Source of the DNA: Bacteroidales bacterium
GTDB lineage: Bacteria; Bacteroidota; Bacteroidia; Bacteroidales; F082
Length of the DNA stretch: 40,465 nt
Direction of reading: 5' to 3'
Assembly (NCBI GenBank): GCA_018400955.1
Contig: JAGYLH010000021.1
Location: 1-40,465 of the forward strand
The position numbers and the translations under genes are program-made. Shown one piece after another: positions 1 to 8,823 of this stretch. Each line of letters begins with the position of its first letter. Position 1 is the first letter of the stretch. The notes below the pieces were generated by a model. That model was given only the letters and a program-made list of their open reading frames with translations. It was not told the origin of the DNA and ran no database searches.

Positions 1-1
1 T

Positions 2-268
2 CGCGTATCTGATTTGTATATTGAGGATGGATCTTATATCCGACTGAAAAACATACAATTGGGTTACAATCTTCAGCGATCCATCCTGAACAGGATTGGA
101 GCCACCAATTGGCGTTTCTATATCTCAGCTGAGAACCTGCTAACGCTTACAAACTATAGCGGACCTGATCCCGAAATTGGAGCACGCAGCTCGTTCGATA
201 TTGGTATTGACCGCGGTGTTTATCCTCAGGCACGGACATTCCGGGTAGGTACCAGCATAACATTTTAA
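2..268 (+). CDS. susC: SusC-like TonB-dependent outer-membrane receptor, C-terminal end only
   Basis: The window opens inside this gene; 88 C-terminal residues are visible. The segment beginning DLYIEDGSYIRLKNIQLGYN is the signature near the end of SusC-family barrels, and the last residues (VGTSITF) form a typical aromatic-terminated final beta-strand. SusC proteins are TonB-dependent barrels that import oligosaccharides across the outer membrane with a SusD lid. The adjoining susD, 21 bases downstream, supports the call. The frame is open to the window edge, so the real start lies upstream. Substrate cannot be read from this fragment; the neighbouring GH16, GH17 and GH30 genes suggest beta-glucan. 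Confidence 0.93.
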   Translation, partial: RVSDLYIEDGSYIRLKNIQLGYNLQRSILNRIGATNWRFYISAENLLTLTNYSGPDPEIGARSSFDIGIDRGVYPQARTFRVGTSITF

Positions 269-289
269 ACTTTAAATACCTTTTTGAAG

Positions 290-1846
290 ATGAAAAAAAC
301 GAATATATATATGCTTACGGCCATCCTGTTGATGGTATTTGCATCAGGATGTAAAAAAGATTTCCTCGATCTGAAACCATTAGACCAGGAAGTTACATCA
401 ACCTTCTACAAAACTGAAGATCACGCCATGCAGGCCCTGGTAGCCATTTACGATGTGCTCACCTATCAATCCTCACCCGGAAAAGCCTGGGCACCCTTTG
501 TAACTATTTCAGATATTCTTTCGGATGATTCCTATGCCGGAGGTGGTGATTCAAATGACGGGCAGGACGAGAATGAGTTTAATACCTACAACATTCCTAC
601 CACAAGCTTAATAACCCACTCCATTTGGATTAAAAACTACATCGGAGTTTTCAGGGCCAACCTGTTGCTGGAAGTAATTGATGGTATAGATGCTTCTGAT
701 GATTTCAAAAAACGGCTGATTGCTGAAAGTAAGTTTTTGAGGGCTTACTTTTACCTTGAACAAGTTCGTTATTTTGAAAACATCCCTTTAATTACTGAAA
801 CAATTAAAGGACCATCAGAATACAATCAGGAGCAAAACACACCGGCTGAGGTTTATAACCAAATTGCGCTGGACCTCGTGGAGGCCATTGCTGACCTGCC
901 GGAATTAGTTACTGTGGCCGAAGCCGGACGTTTAACCAAATGGGCGGCTCAGGCTTTATTGGCCCGTACCTATTTGTTCTACAATGGTGTTTACAACGCC
1001 GAATTGGAAGCCAATGGAACAGTGGTAAACAGAGCTTATGTGCTGGATCAACTTGAAGATTTGATTACCAATAGCGGACACGATTTGTTTCCTGAATATG
1101 AAACAAATTTCAAGCTGGCCGGTGAATTTGGTATCGAATCTGTTTTTGAAATCTCCTATGGCGACACCCCAGCCTGGTGGGATTGGAATTATGTTCGTGG
1201 TGGTGCAGGCAATTTAGCAGCTCAAATGCAGGGTCCGCGTGTTACCGGCTCTGATAATTGGGACCGTGGCTGGAGTTTTGGAACAGTAAGCCATAAACTG
1301 GTTACCGACATGGGCAATGATCCCAGGGTGGCGCACACAATTCTCTTTGAAGAAGAATTGGATGGTTCACTCAACAAAGGTTACCAGCATACCGGTTATT
1401 ATTCAAAAAAATACTCTTCTGATGCTGAACATTGGAGTGCGGACGGACAGTTCGAGCTAAATCGTACTTGCAACCATCGTGTTATCCGCTTTTCGGATGT
1501 ATTGCTTATGGCCGCCGAGTTGGGAAGTGGCAATGCACAATCTTATATGGACCGCGTAAGGGCCAGGGTTGGACTGGAAAGTGTGCCCGCTACACCTGAA
1601 AATATTTTCACAGAAAGAAGATTGGAGTTGTCCCTCGAAGGAATACGCTATTATGATGTGCTGCGTCGTGGCATGGCATATGCCAGTCAGGAGCTCACTG
1701 TTGTGGGTGTTCGTGGCCCTAAGTATGTTGACGATCAGCAAGTATTTGATCACACCTTCAATACTTCCACTAAGGGCTTTTTGCCAATACCCCAAACAGA
1801 AATTGACCTATCTGCCGGTACATTAATACAGAATGATGGTTATTGA
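290..1846 (+). CDS. susD: SusD-like surface glycan-binding lipoprotein
   Basis: This is the oligosaccharide-binding lid of the SusC transporter. The N-terminus is an SPII signal ending FASGC (Cys21), followed by KKDFLDLKP, where Bacteroidota surface-lipoprotein export signals lie. SusD/RagB hallmarks are the AESKFLRAYFYLEQVRYF segment in the N-terminal half and RRLELSLEGIRYYDVLRRG near the C-terminus. The length of 518 residues is normal. I take the ATG at 290 rather than an in-frame TTG at 284, because it places the basic residues directly at the N-terminus. It follows susC by 21 bases, so the two are surely co-transcribed. The family is certain; the ligand (beta-glucan) is inferred from neighbours. 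Confidence 0.95.
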   Translation: MKKTNIYMLTAILLMVFASGCKKDFLDLKPLDQEVTSTFYKTEDHAMQALVAIYDVLTYQSSPGKAWAPFVTISDILSDDSYAGGGDSNDGQDENEFNTYNIPTTSLITHSIWIKNYIGVFRANLLLEVIDGIDASDDFKKRLIAESKFLRAYFYLEQVRYFENIPLITETIKGPSEYNQEQNTPAEVYNQIALDLVEAIADLPELVTVAEAGRLTKWAAQALLARTYLFYNGVYNAELEANGTVVNRAYVLDQLEDLITNSGHDLFPEYETNFKLAGEFGIESVFEISYGDTPAWWDWNYVRGGAGNLAAQMQGPRVTGSDNWDRGWSFGTVSHKLVTDMGNDPRVAHTILFEEELDGSLNKGYQHTGYYSKKYSSDAEHWSADGQFELNRTCNHRVIRFSDVLLMAAELGSGNAQSYMDRVRARVGLESVPATPENIFTERRLELSLEGIRYYDVLRRGMAYASQELTVVGVRGPKYVDDQQVFDHTFNTSTKGFLPIPQTEIDLSAGTLIQNDGY

Positions 1847-1861
1847 TAAACAGGTATAATT

Positions 1862-1959
1862 GGGTTGAAACCTATAAGCATGCAAGATTATTTTGCTTTT
1901 ATTGTTGAATTGTTTCATGCCAAAAAACGATTAACTGTATGCAAACCAGGTTTCAACCC
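1862..1959. repeat. 12-bp inverted repeat between susD and the MFS gene; possible terminator or attenuator
   Basis: GGGTTGAAACCT (1862-1873) is exactly reversed as AGGTTTCAACCC (1948-1959), with partial pairing continuing inward through GCATGCA/TGCATAC-like segments. The right arm is followed by TTTCTTTATCT, a broken T tract. The position just after susD suggests partial termination, so that SusCD could be made in excess over downstream genes. The long loop makes this uncertain. Confidence 0.4.
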
Positions 1960-2068
1960 TTTCTTTATCTGATTTTAGCCTTAATTCTGCGGACGCAAAG
2001 AAACATAATATTAAAAGCCGCAAGTAAAGCCATTGAATTGATTTAACACCACAAGATCAATCCCCGAT

Positions 2069-3628
2069 ATGACTAAGCAACAGCTATTTACTGTAAAAAC
2101 TTCATTGATCGTAGCATTAGGCGGCTTTCTGATGGGTTTTGATGCCTCTGTAGTTTCCGGCATTGTCCGGTTTATTGAACCTGAATTTAATCTGAGTAAG
2201 TTGGAATTGGGCTGGGCGGTAAGTTCGCTCACCTTGACAGCTACTCTGGGTATGATGATTGCAGGGCCGCTGAGCAATGCTTATGGACGAAGATATATTC
2301 TAAGATGGGCAGCAATAGCCTACGGCTTATCCGCTTTGGCTTCAGCCTTGGCGCCCAGTTTTGCCATGCTTGTTTTCGCACGTATGCTCGGTGGTTTTGG
2401 TGTGGGTGCTTCCCTCATTATCGCTCCCATGTATATTGCTGAAATTGCGCCACCCCATCTGCGCGGACGCTTGGTTTCAATCAACCAACTCAATATTGTA
2501 CTGGGTATATCGGTTGCATTTTTTACCAATTACCTGATACTGCGGTTGAGCCAATCAGATAGCTCCTGGGCACAAGTCCTTGGAATCGACAGGTATCAAT
2601 GGCGCTGGATGCTTGGTCTTGAAGCATTGCCTGCTGTTTTGTATTTCGGTTTTCTGTTTGTTGTTCCCCGAAGTCCGCGTTGGCTGCTGATGAAGGGCAG
2701 GGATGAGGAAGCCATGGATGTTCTTATGAAAGTAAGTACAGAAGATCAAGCTATTAAAGATTTAGAAGCTGTAAAGGCAAGTTTTGTGCATGCAAGCCCC
2801 AAGAAAAAAATTCCCTTGTCCGCCTTGTTTAAGCCTGCCCTTCGGCTTGTTTTGCTGATAGGTGTAGTCGTGGCTATTTTGCAGCAGATTACAGGTATCA
2901 ATGCTGTGTTTTTCTATGCCCCCATGATTTTTGAGCAATCAGGCATTGGGGCCGATGCTTCCTTTTCGCAAGCCATACTTGTAGGTCTTACCAATTTGGT
3001 ATTTACCATACTCGCCATGCTTTTTATTGACCGGTTTGGTCGAAAAGTATTGTTGGTCTTTGGTTTATCAGGTATTGCAATCAGCATGTTTGTGTTGTCA
3101 TGGGGTTTTCATCAGGCCACTTATAGCATCACGGATGAAAACATTGAACTTTTATCTGAAAATACTGATCGGGTAAAATTGCAAATACTTATTGGACAGA
3201 CTTTCAATAGTGATATAGCTTTCAAACAAGCCATTGCGCAAGCCTTTGGCGCAGAAGAAGCAAAAACCGTGGAAGCAGACCTGATGGCTGTGGCCACCAA
3301 TATGAATGCCCTGTTGATTTTGCTTGGCATGGTAGGTTTTGTGGCCTCTTTTGCTATCTCTTTAGGGCCTGTCATGTGGGTTCTGTTCTCAGAGATTTTT
3401 CCAAATGCCATACGCGGAATTGCCATTTCCTTTGTGGGTTTTATCAATTCTGGCATCAGTTTTTTGGTTCAATTGGTTTTTCCGTGGGAGCTGGCAACAC
3501 TTGGAAGCTCGTTCACTTTTTTACTTTATGGCCTTTTTGCGGCTGTAGGACTGCTGATTATCATTCTTGTATTGCCCGAAACGAAGAACAAATCGCTGGA
3601 AGATTTGGAAATAATGCTCCAAAGGTGA
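2069..3628 (+). CDS. MFS sugar transporter, sugar-porter (XylE/GalP-like) family
   Basis: This is an inner-membrane permease, probably a proton-sugar symporter for glucose or another monosaccharide. Sugar-porter signatures occur in order: GFDASVVSG in TM1, GRR after TM2, RMLGGFGVGA in TM4, PMYIAEIAPPHLRGR, PRSPRWLL before the central loop, QQITGINAVFFYAP in TM7 and PETKNKSLEDLE after TM12. At 519 residues it has the usual size with 12 predicted TM helices; the extra hydrophilic stretch around residues 350-410, between TM9 and TM10, resembles the insert seen in bacterial members. The gene sits 222 bases after susD in the same direction. Monosaccharide uptake would complement the oligosaccharide-type GPH permeases farther down. 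Confidence 0.9.
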   Translation: MTKQQLFTVKTSLIVALGGFLMGFDASVVSGIVRFIEPEFNLSKLELGWAVSSLTLTATLGMMIAGPLSNAYGRRYILRWAAIAYGLSALASALAPSFAMLVFARMLGGFGVGASLIIAPMYIAEIAPPHLRGRLVSINQLNIVLGISVAFFTNYLILRLSQSDSSWAQVLGIDRYQWRWMLGLEALPAVLYFGFLFVVPRSPRWLLMKGRDEEAMDVLMKVSTEDQAIKDLEAVKASFVHASPKKKIPLSALFKPALRLVLLIGVVVAILQQITGINAVFFYAPMIFEQSGIGADASFSQAILVGLTNLVFTILAMLFIDRFGRKVLLVFGLSGIAISMFVLSWGFHQATYSITDENIELLSENTDRVKLQILIGQTFNSDIAFKQAIAQAFGAEEAKTVEADLMAVATNMNALLILLGMVGFVASFAISLGPVMWVLFSEIFPNAIRGIAISFVGFINSGISFLVQLVFPWELATLGSSFTFLLYGLFAAVGLLIIILVLPETKNKSLEDLEIMLQR

Positions 3629-3681
3629 TTGCAATATCCGAGCCAGGCCAATAGAGGAAGGGAAATGTATGTTGGGATTAA

Positions 3682-3689
3682 TATTTTTG
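3682..3689 (+). promoter_or_regulatory. Possible Bacteroidota -7 promoter element
   Basis: TATTTTTG matches TAnnTTTG 37 bases before the hydrolase gene at 3727. No TTG element lies at the expected distance upstream, so it may be a chance match in AT-rich DNA. Confidence 0.25.
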
Positions 3690-3726
3690 ATTGAATAAAG
3701 GTGATTCATTATGAATTACCGGATTA

Positions 3727-5051
3727 ATGCAAAATGAAATGAAAACGCAAATTCAAGTATTGCTTATGCTGGCAGCCATGATCGGTTTTATGGGATGCAA
3801 TAGTATCCAACCCGAAGAGCCTTCGTCCAAGGCGGTGAAAGTTAAATTGACAAAGGAATCGTATGGTTACCAGTTGTTTGTGGATGGTAAGCCCTTCTAT
3901 ATCAAGGGGGCAGGATTCGAAGGAAGCGATCCGTCATCTGTAGCTAAGCACGGTGGCAATGCCATCAGGACATGGCGCACTGGTGATGATCAAATCACTG
4001 GCCAGCAAATGCTGGACGAAGCCCATGCTAATGGATTGATGGTTGTGATGGGGCTCGAAGTTGCCCGCGAGCGTCATGGCTTCGACTATGATGATGATGC
4101 CGCTGTTAAACAGCAACTGGAAAACATTAAAGCAGAAGTGCTGAAGTACAAAGACCATCCGGCCCTGCTTGCCTGGGGCATCGGCAATGAACTGAACCTG
4201 CGCTACACCAATCCCAAAGTTTGGGATGCTGTAAATGATATTTCCACAATGATAAAGGAAATCGACACCAACCACCTGACCACCACCATGCTGGCCGGAG
4301 CTGGCAAAAATGATGTGCGGGCAGTGGTTGAACAATGCCCTTCCCTCGACTTTTTAAGCTTCCAACTGTATGGCAGCATTGTGAACCTGCCCGAATACAT
4401 TGCGGAAAGTGGTTATGATGGTGCCTATCTGGTTACCGAATGGGGAGTTACGGGTCATTGGGAAGTGCCCAAAACAGCTTGGGACAGGCCTGTTGAGGAG
4501 AATAGCCATATGAAAGCGATGGCCTATAAAGAGCGTTATGAAAATATCATTGCCTCAGATGCTTTCCATTGCATTGGCTCTTTGTATTCCTCTGGGGTCA
4601 AAAACAGGAGCGCACCCTACATGGTATGGGATGTTCCTCGAAAGTGGCGAAAAGAAAGAAGCTGTTGATGTTATGCAATATGTATGGACAGGCGAATGGC
4701 TACTGACAACAGGGCGCCACAATTGTCTGAATTCAGAATGAACGGCAAAATCGCTCTCGACAACGTCTATTTGTCGCCAAAGGATGAAATAAGGCCGAGG
4801 TAACAGTTATCGACCCAGACGGCGATTCGCTGGTGTACCATTGGGAAATATTACCTGAAGTTCCTGTTGAACAACAAAGTGATGGCGGTGATTTTGAGCC
4901 CAGGCCTGCAACAATGCTTTTAAAAGAAACCAGAGAAAATACCTATACACTGCATGCACCTGAAAAACCGGGAGAATACAGGCTGTTTGTATATGTATTG
5001 GATGGACACAACAATGCGGCCACAGCCAATATCCCTTTTTATGTAAAGTAG
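3727..5051 (+). CDS. GH2-type TIM-barrel glycosidase lipoprotein with C-terminal Ig-like domain (frameshifted)
   Basis: A lipoprotein hydrolase: the SPII signal ends GFMGC. An ATG at 3739 would give a tidier signal peptide than that at 3727. The intact first 285 residues form a GH2/GH5-like (clan A) TIM barrel with acid/base Glu155 in WGIGNELN and nucleophile Glu238 in LVTEWG. Reading is then lost and regained four times (near 4582, 4617, 4700 and 4790), each repaired by one added base. The repaired protein continues FLWGQKQERTPTWYGMFLES, then an Ig/PKD-like domain with DPDGDSLVYHWEI, ending PFYVK at 5051; about 440 residues in all. Losses in runs such as CCC and TTT suggest sequence error, but a true pseudogene is possible. 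A role in beta-glucan cleavage is inferred from context. Confidence 0.75.
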
Positions 5052-5216
5052 TCCTTTGCGCCTCACAATGCCCTGCAAGGCTGTTAAAATGTAAATACTT
5101 TCCGGTGTGGCAGGGGGAAAAACCTACACATTAATAATCAGGAATATAGGTTCTTCGTGATGTGCTTTTGATGTAGGATTTATATACAATGATAGGGTTT
5201 TGAAGTAGGTAAAAAA

Positions 5217-5247
5217 TTGACTTACAGTAATCAATCGTTTATTTTTG
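5217..5247 (+). promoter_or_regulatory. Bacteroidota-type promoter for the phosphorylase gene
   Basis: TTG at 5217-5219 and TATTTTTG at 5240-5247 are separated by 20 bases, matching the TTG-N(17-23)-TAnnTTTG pattern of Bacteroidota housekeeping promoters. Transcription would begin near 5254, giving a leader of about 87 bases. It lies in the 289-base gap 5052-5340, the widest break between apparently intact reading frames on the susD side of the PUL, so it may start a separate transcript for the downstream genes. Confidence 0.55.
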
Positions 5248-5340
5248 AATAATATTCAGGAAATGGCCTCGCAGCTCAAATAGTCTGCAGCTAAAAAAAA
5301 TAATAATCGAGAAAACCACGAATAAATAACGCTAAACAAG

Positions 5341-8300
5341 ATGAAACAAAGAACCATTTATTTGGGTAACAATGCACTTAACAGCCGGCAACAGGGTGTT
5401 TCAGGTGGGTTTATGGAGTTGGACGGCGAAAAATGGTATCAAATAAAGAATTACCACGAGATGCCTGATTTCTTTATCAGCATCGTCAGCGACTCGGACC
5501 ATTGGATGTATATTTCCAGCAACGGGGCACTATCAGCCGGCCGCAAAGACCGCGACAATGCCTTATTTCCCTACTATACTGATGACAAAATCCATGACTA
5601 TAAAGGTAAAACAGGCAGCAGCACCAGTTTCCTCGTCAGGCAGGATGATAAAACCTTTCTTTGGGAGCCATTTACAGATGATTCGTTGCAGTTTTATAAA
5701 TGTACCCGAAATATTTACAAGAATATTTATGGCAATAAAATCATTTTTGAGGAAATAAATCCAGTTTTGGGCTTGTGTTTTCGCTATGGGTGGTTCAACA
5801 GCGAACGCTTCGGCTTTGTCAAAGAATCTACCTTGATCAATACAACAGACAAACCAATCACTATCGACCTGGTGGATGGGTTAATGAATATTTTGCCCTA
5901 TGGCGTTACTTATGCTTTTCAAAATGAGTATAGTAACCTGGCCGATGCGTATAAGAAAAACGAAAAAGCTGAGGATAGCAGTCTGGGCTTGTTTATGCTG
6001 AGTGCCATTCCGGTTGATCGCGCTGAGCCCAGTGAGGCTTTGTTTGCAACCACCGTTTGGTCAACAGGCTTGGGGCAGGATGCAAACATCCTTGTTTCGG
6101 AGCAGCAACTTGATAAGTTTAGGCAGGGAGAAACTGTTCAAAATGAATACAATATCCGGGCTGCAAGGGGTGCTTACTTTGTAAATGCACAGCTTGAATT
6201 GCCGCCAAATGAAAACCGGTGCTGGTATGTATTGGCCGAAATAAACCAAAGCAGTACGCAGGTGGTAAACCTCAACTATTTTATCTGCAACACCAAAAAC
6301 CTGATTGACCTGATTAAGGCTGATATTGACAAAGGCACTGAAAACCTGAAGCGCATGGTTTCGCTGGCCGATGGATTTCAACTGACCAATACCGAAATAT
6401 GTACGGCCCGACATTATACCAATGTGCTTTTCAACATCATGCGTGGAGGTGTTTTTGTTGACAATTACCAGGTGGACAAGAATGACTTTGAGCGCTATTT
6501 AGGCCAAATTAACCGCTTGCTCAGTAAGGAGTTTCAGCATTGGATTGATAAACTTCCGGCCTATATTTCCTATGACGAATTAATTAAACGTGCCAAAGAA
6601 ACCAATGATACCGACTTGATCAGGATTGCCAGCGAGTATTTGCCTTTGACCTTCAGTCGGCGTCATGGCGACCCCAGCAGGCCGTGGAACCAGTTTTCCA
6701 TCGAAACAAAAAACCAGGATGGTTCCGTTCGGTATAATTATCAGGGCAACTGGCGCGATATTTTTCAAAACTGGGAAGCCCTTTGCTATTCCTTTCCTGC
6801 CTTTACGGAAGGTATTATCTCAAAATTTGTCAATGCCTCAACCATTGATGGCTACAATCCGTATCGTATTATGCGAGACGGAATAGATTGGGAAGTTCCC
6901 GATCCTGAAGACCCCTGGGCCTATATTGGTTATTGGGGCGACCACCAGATAATTTATTTGCAGAAGTTGCTTGAGCTGTCAGTTAAATTTCATCCGGGCA
7001 AACTGGATAATATGCTCACAAGTGAGTATTTTACCTATGCCAATGTGCCTTATCGCATTAAGCCTTACGAAGAAATTTTGCGCAACCCAAAAGACACAGT
7101 GATTTTTGATTTTGAGCTGAACAAGGCGATCAAAACGGAAGCCGCCTACCTGGGTGCCGATGCTTATATGCTAAAAAACAAACAAAGCGAAAAACTTTAC
7201 AAGGTAAACCTGACAGAGAAAGTCCTGGTAACCTTGCTGTCCAAAATGAGCAATTTTATACCCGAGGCAGGTATCTGGCTCAACACCCAACGGCCTGAAT
7301 GGAACGATGCCAACAATGCGTTGGTCGGCAACGGCAGCTCAATGGTTACCCTGTATTATATGCGCAGGTTTTTGAAATTCTGGGATGAAAAACTGAGTCA
7401 GGTCGCTTTCAGTAATGTCAGTATTTCGGAGGAAGTGGTTGACCTGTTACACCATATGCAAGAATTCTTGAGCGATAATGCCCAACTTCTCACGAAGGGA
7501 TTTACGGATGCTGATCGACTTCGTTTTGCAAGTTTTCTGGGAAAAGCCCACACCAAGTACCGCGAAGAAATCTACAAACACTCTTTTTCGGGAGAGAAAC
7601 GAAAGGTACAGGTGAAAAACCTGGTTTCCTTCTTTAGGTTGTGCCTCAACTATATGGATCAATCCATACGGGCCAACAAAAGGAGCGATAACTTGTATCA
7701 TGCTTACAACCTGATAGCTGTAAAAGCTGATGGAATCGAAATACGCCACCTATACGAAATGCTCGAAGGGCAAGTGGCGGTGCTAAGTTCGGGTGTGTTG
7801 AGCAGCAATGAAAGCCTTGAAGTAGTCAATGCGCTGAAAAAAAGCAGTATGTTCCGGCCCGATCAATACAGTTATATGCTTTATCCTGACAGGATTTTGC
7901 CCGGCTTTTTGGAAAAGAACTGGATTCCGGAACATGCGGTTGAATCATCTGCATTGCTCAACAAGCTGCTTGAAGATAAAAATAGTGCTATCATTCAGAA
8001 GGATGCCCTTGGTGAATTCCACTTCAACAGCAGCTTCCGCAATGCAGCCATGCTCGAGGAAGCCTTGAACGAATTAAAGTCAGCAGGCTACAGCCATTTG
8101 GTAGAAGTTGAGAAGGGAAAAATACTTGATATTTATGAAGAAGTCTTTGATCATCAGTCATTCACCGGTCGTTCGGGAACCTTTTTTGGCTATGAAGGAC
8201 TGGGTTCAATTTACTGGCACATGGTATCGAAGCTTTTACTGGCCGTGCAGGAGTGCTTCTTCGATGCGGTAGCTTCAGGTGCCAATCAAAGCGTTACCGG

Positions 8301-8823
8301 CCAACTTAAAGCCCATTATTATGAAATAAAGGCCGGTATTGGGCTCTATAAAAATCCGGCTTTGTATGGAGCCTTCCCAACCGATGCCCATTCGCATACA
8401 CCGGGCAATGCGGGTGCTAAGCAACCCGGCCTTACCGGACAGGTAAAGGAGGATGTAATAGCACGATTGGGCGAAATGTCGCTCAGGGTCATAAACGGGC
8501 ATATTGTTTTTGATCCGACATTGCTCAACGAAGATGAAATCCTGGAGCGAGAACAAACATTCAGCTATTGCACAGATCAGGGCTTAATGAAACAAATTGT
8601 ACTTAGCGAAGGACAAATTGGATTCACTTGCTGCCTCACACCCATTGTACTTACTTTCACTGATTGCAATCGGCTTTCTGTTTATTATACAGATGGAAGC
8701 ACCGAAGAAATAGACGGACTGAGTATCAACCAACGAATTAGTAGTTTGATATTCAGCCGAAATGGTGAAGTTGATCGCATTGAAGTGTACCTAAAAAAAA
8801 CAAGTAACCAAAATAAAATTTAG
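5341..8823 (+). CDS. Large cytoplasmic glycoside phosphorylase, GH94/GH149-like (probable beta-1,3-glucan phosphorylase)
   Basis: A 1160-residue protein with no signal peptide or TM segment. The N-terminal third resembles the beta-supersandwich and the centre the (alpha/alpha)6 barrel of GH94-clan phosphorylases. RPEWNDANNALVGNG matches the catalytic GDWNDG region of GH94, making Asp656 the likely acid. NYQGNWRDIFQNWEAL and GYWGDHQIIYLQKLLE line other parts of the barrel. The size exceeds the roughly 800 residues of cellobiose phosphorylases and fits GH149 or GH161 beta-1,3-glucan phosphorylases. The predicted reaction is phosphorolysis of beta-1,3-gluco-oligosaccharides to glucose-1-phosphate, saving ATP. 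It abuts the following GH17 gene with no gap. The superfamily is secure; the exact family and linkage rest on size and context. Confidence 0.75.
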   Translation: MKQRTIYLGNNALNSRQQGVSGGFMELDGEKWYQIKNYHEMPDFFISIVSDSDHWMYISSNGALSAGRKDRDNALFPYYTDDKIHDYKGKTGSSTSFLVRQDDKTFLWEPFTDDSLQFYKCTRNIYKNIYGNKIIFEEINPVLGLCFRYGWFNSERFGFVKESTLINTTDKPITIDLVDGLMNILPYGVTYAFQNEYSNLADAYKKNEKAEDSSLGLFMLSAIPVDRAEPSEALFATTVWSTGLGQDANILVSEQQLDKFRQGETVQNEYNIRAARGAYFVNAQLELPPNENRCWYVLAEINQSSTQVVNLNYFICNTKNLIDLIKADIDKGTENLKRMVSLADGFQLTNTEICTARHYTNVLFNIMRGGVFVDNYQVDKNDFERYLGQINRLLSKEFQHWIDKLPAYISYDELIKRAKETNDTDLIRIASEYLPLTFSRRHGDPSRPWNQFSIETKNQDGSVRYNYQGNWRDIFQNWEALCYSFPAFTEGIISKFVNASTIDGYNPYRIMRDGIDWEVPDPEDPWAYIGYWGDHQIIYLQKLLELSVKFHPGKLDNMLTSEYFTYANVPYRIKPYEEILRNPKDTVIFDFELNKAIKTEAAYLGADAYMLKNKQSEKLYKVNLTEKVLVTLLSKMSNFIPEAGIWLNTQRPEWNDANNALVGNGSSMVTLYYMRRFLKFWDEKLSQVAFSNVSISEEVVDLLHHMQEFLSDNAQLLTKGFTDADRLRFASFLGKAHTKYREEIYKHSFSGEKRKVQVKNLVSFFRLCLNYMDQSIRANKRSDNLYHAYNLIAVKADGIEIRHLYEMLEGQVAVLSSGVLSSNESLEVVNALKKSSMFRPDQYSYMLYPDRILPGFLEKNWIPEHAVESSALLNKLLEDKNSAIIQKDALGEFHFNSSFRNAAMLEEALNELKSAGYSHLVEVEKGKILDIYEEVFDHQSFTGRSGTFFGYEGLGSIYWHMVSKLLLAVQECFFDAVASGANQSVTGQLKAHYYEIKAGIGLYKNPALYGAFPTDAHSHTPGNAGAKQPGLTGQVKEDVIARLGEMSLRVINGHIVFDPTLLNEDEILEREQTFSYCTDQGLMKQIVLSEGQIGFTCCLTPIVLTFTDCNRLSVYYTDGSTEEIDGLSINQRISSLIFSRNGEVDRIEVYLKKTSNQNKI

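Noticed and set aside
284-289. TTG as the start of susD
   Set aside because: The ATG two codons later gives a normal lipoprotein signal, and TTG starts are unusual in this group.
3727-5051. GH2-type gene treated as two separate short genes
   Set aside because: The pieces join in order into one recognisable protein, with one base missing at each join.
5341-8823. Cellobiose phosphorylase or cyclic beta-glucan synthase
   Set aside because: Too long for the former; no glycosyltransferase domain or TM segments as in the latter, and the context is catabolic.
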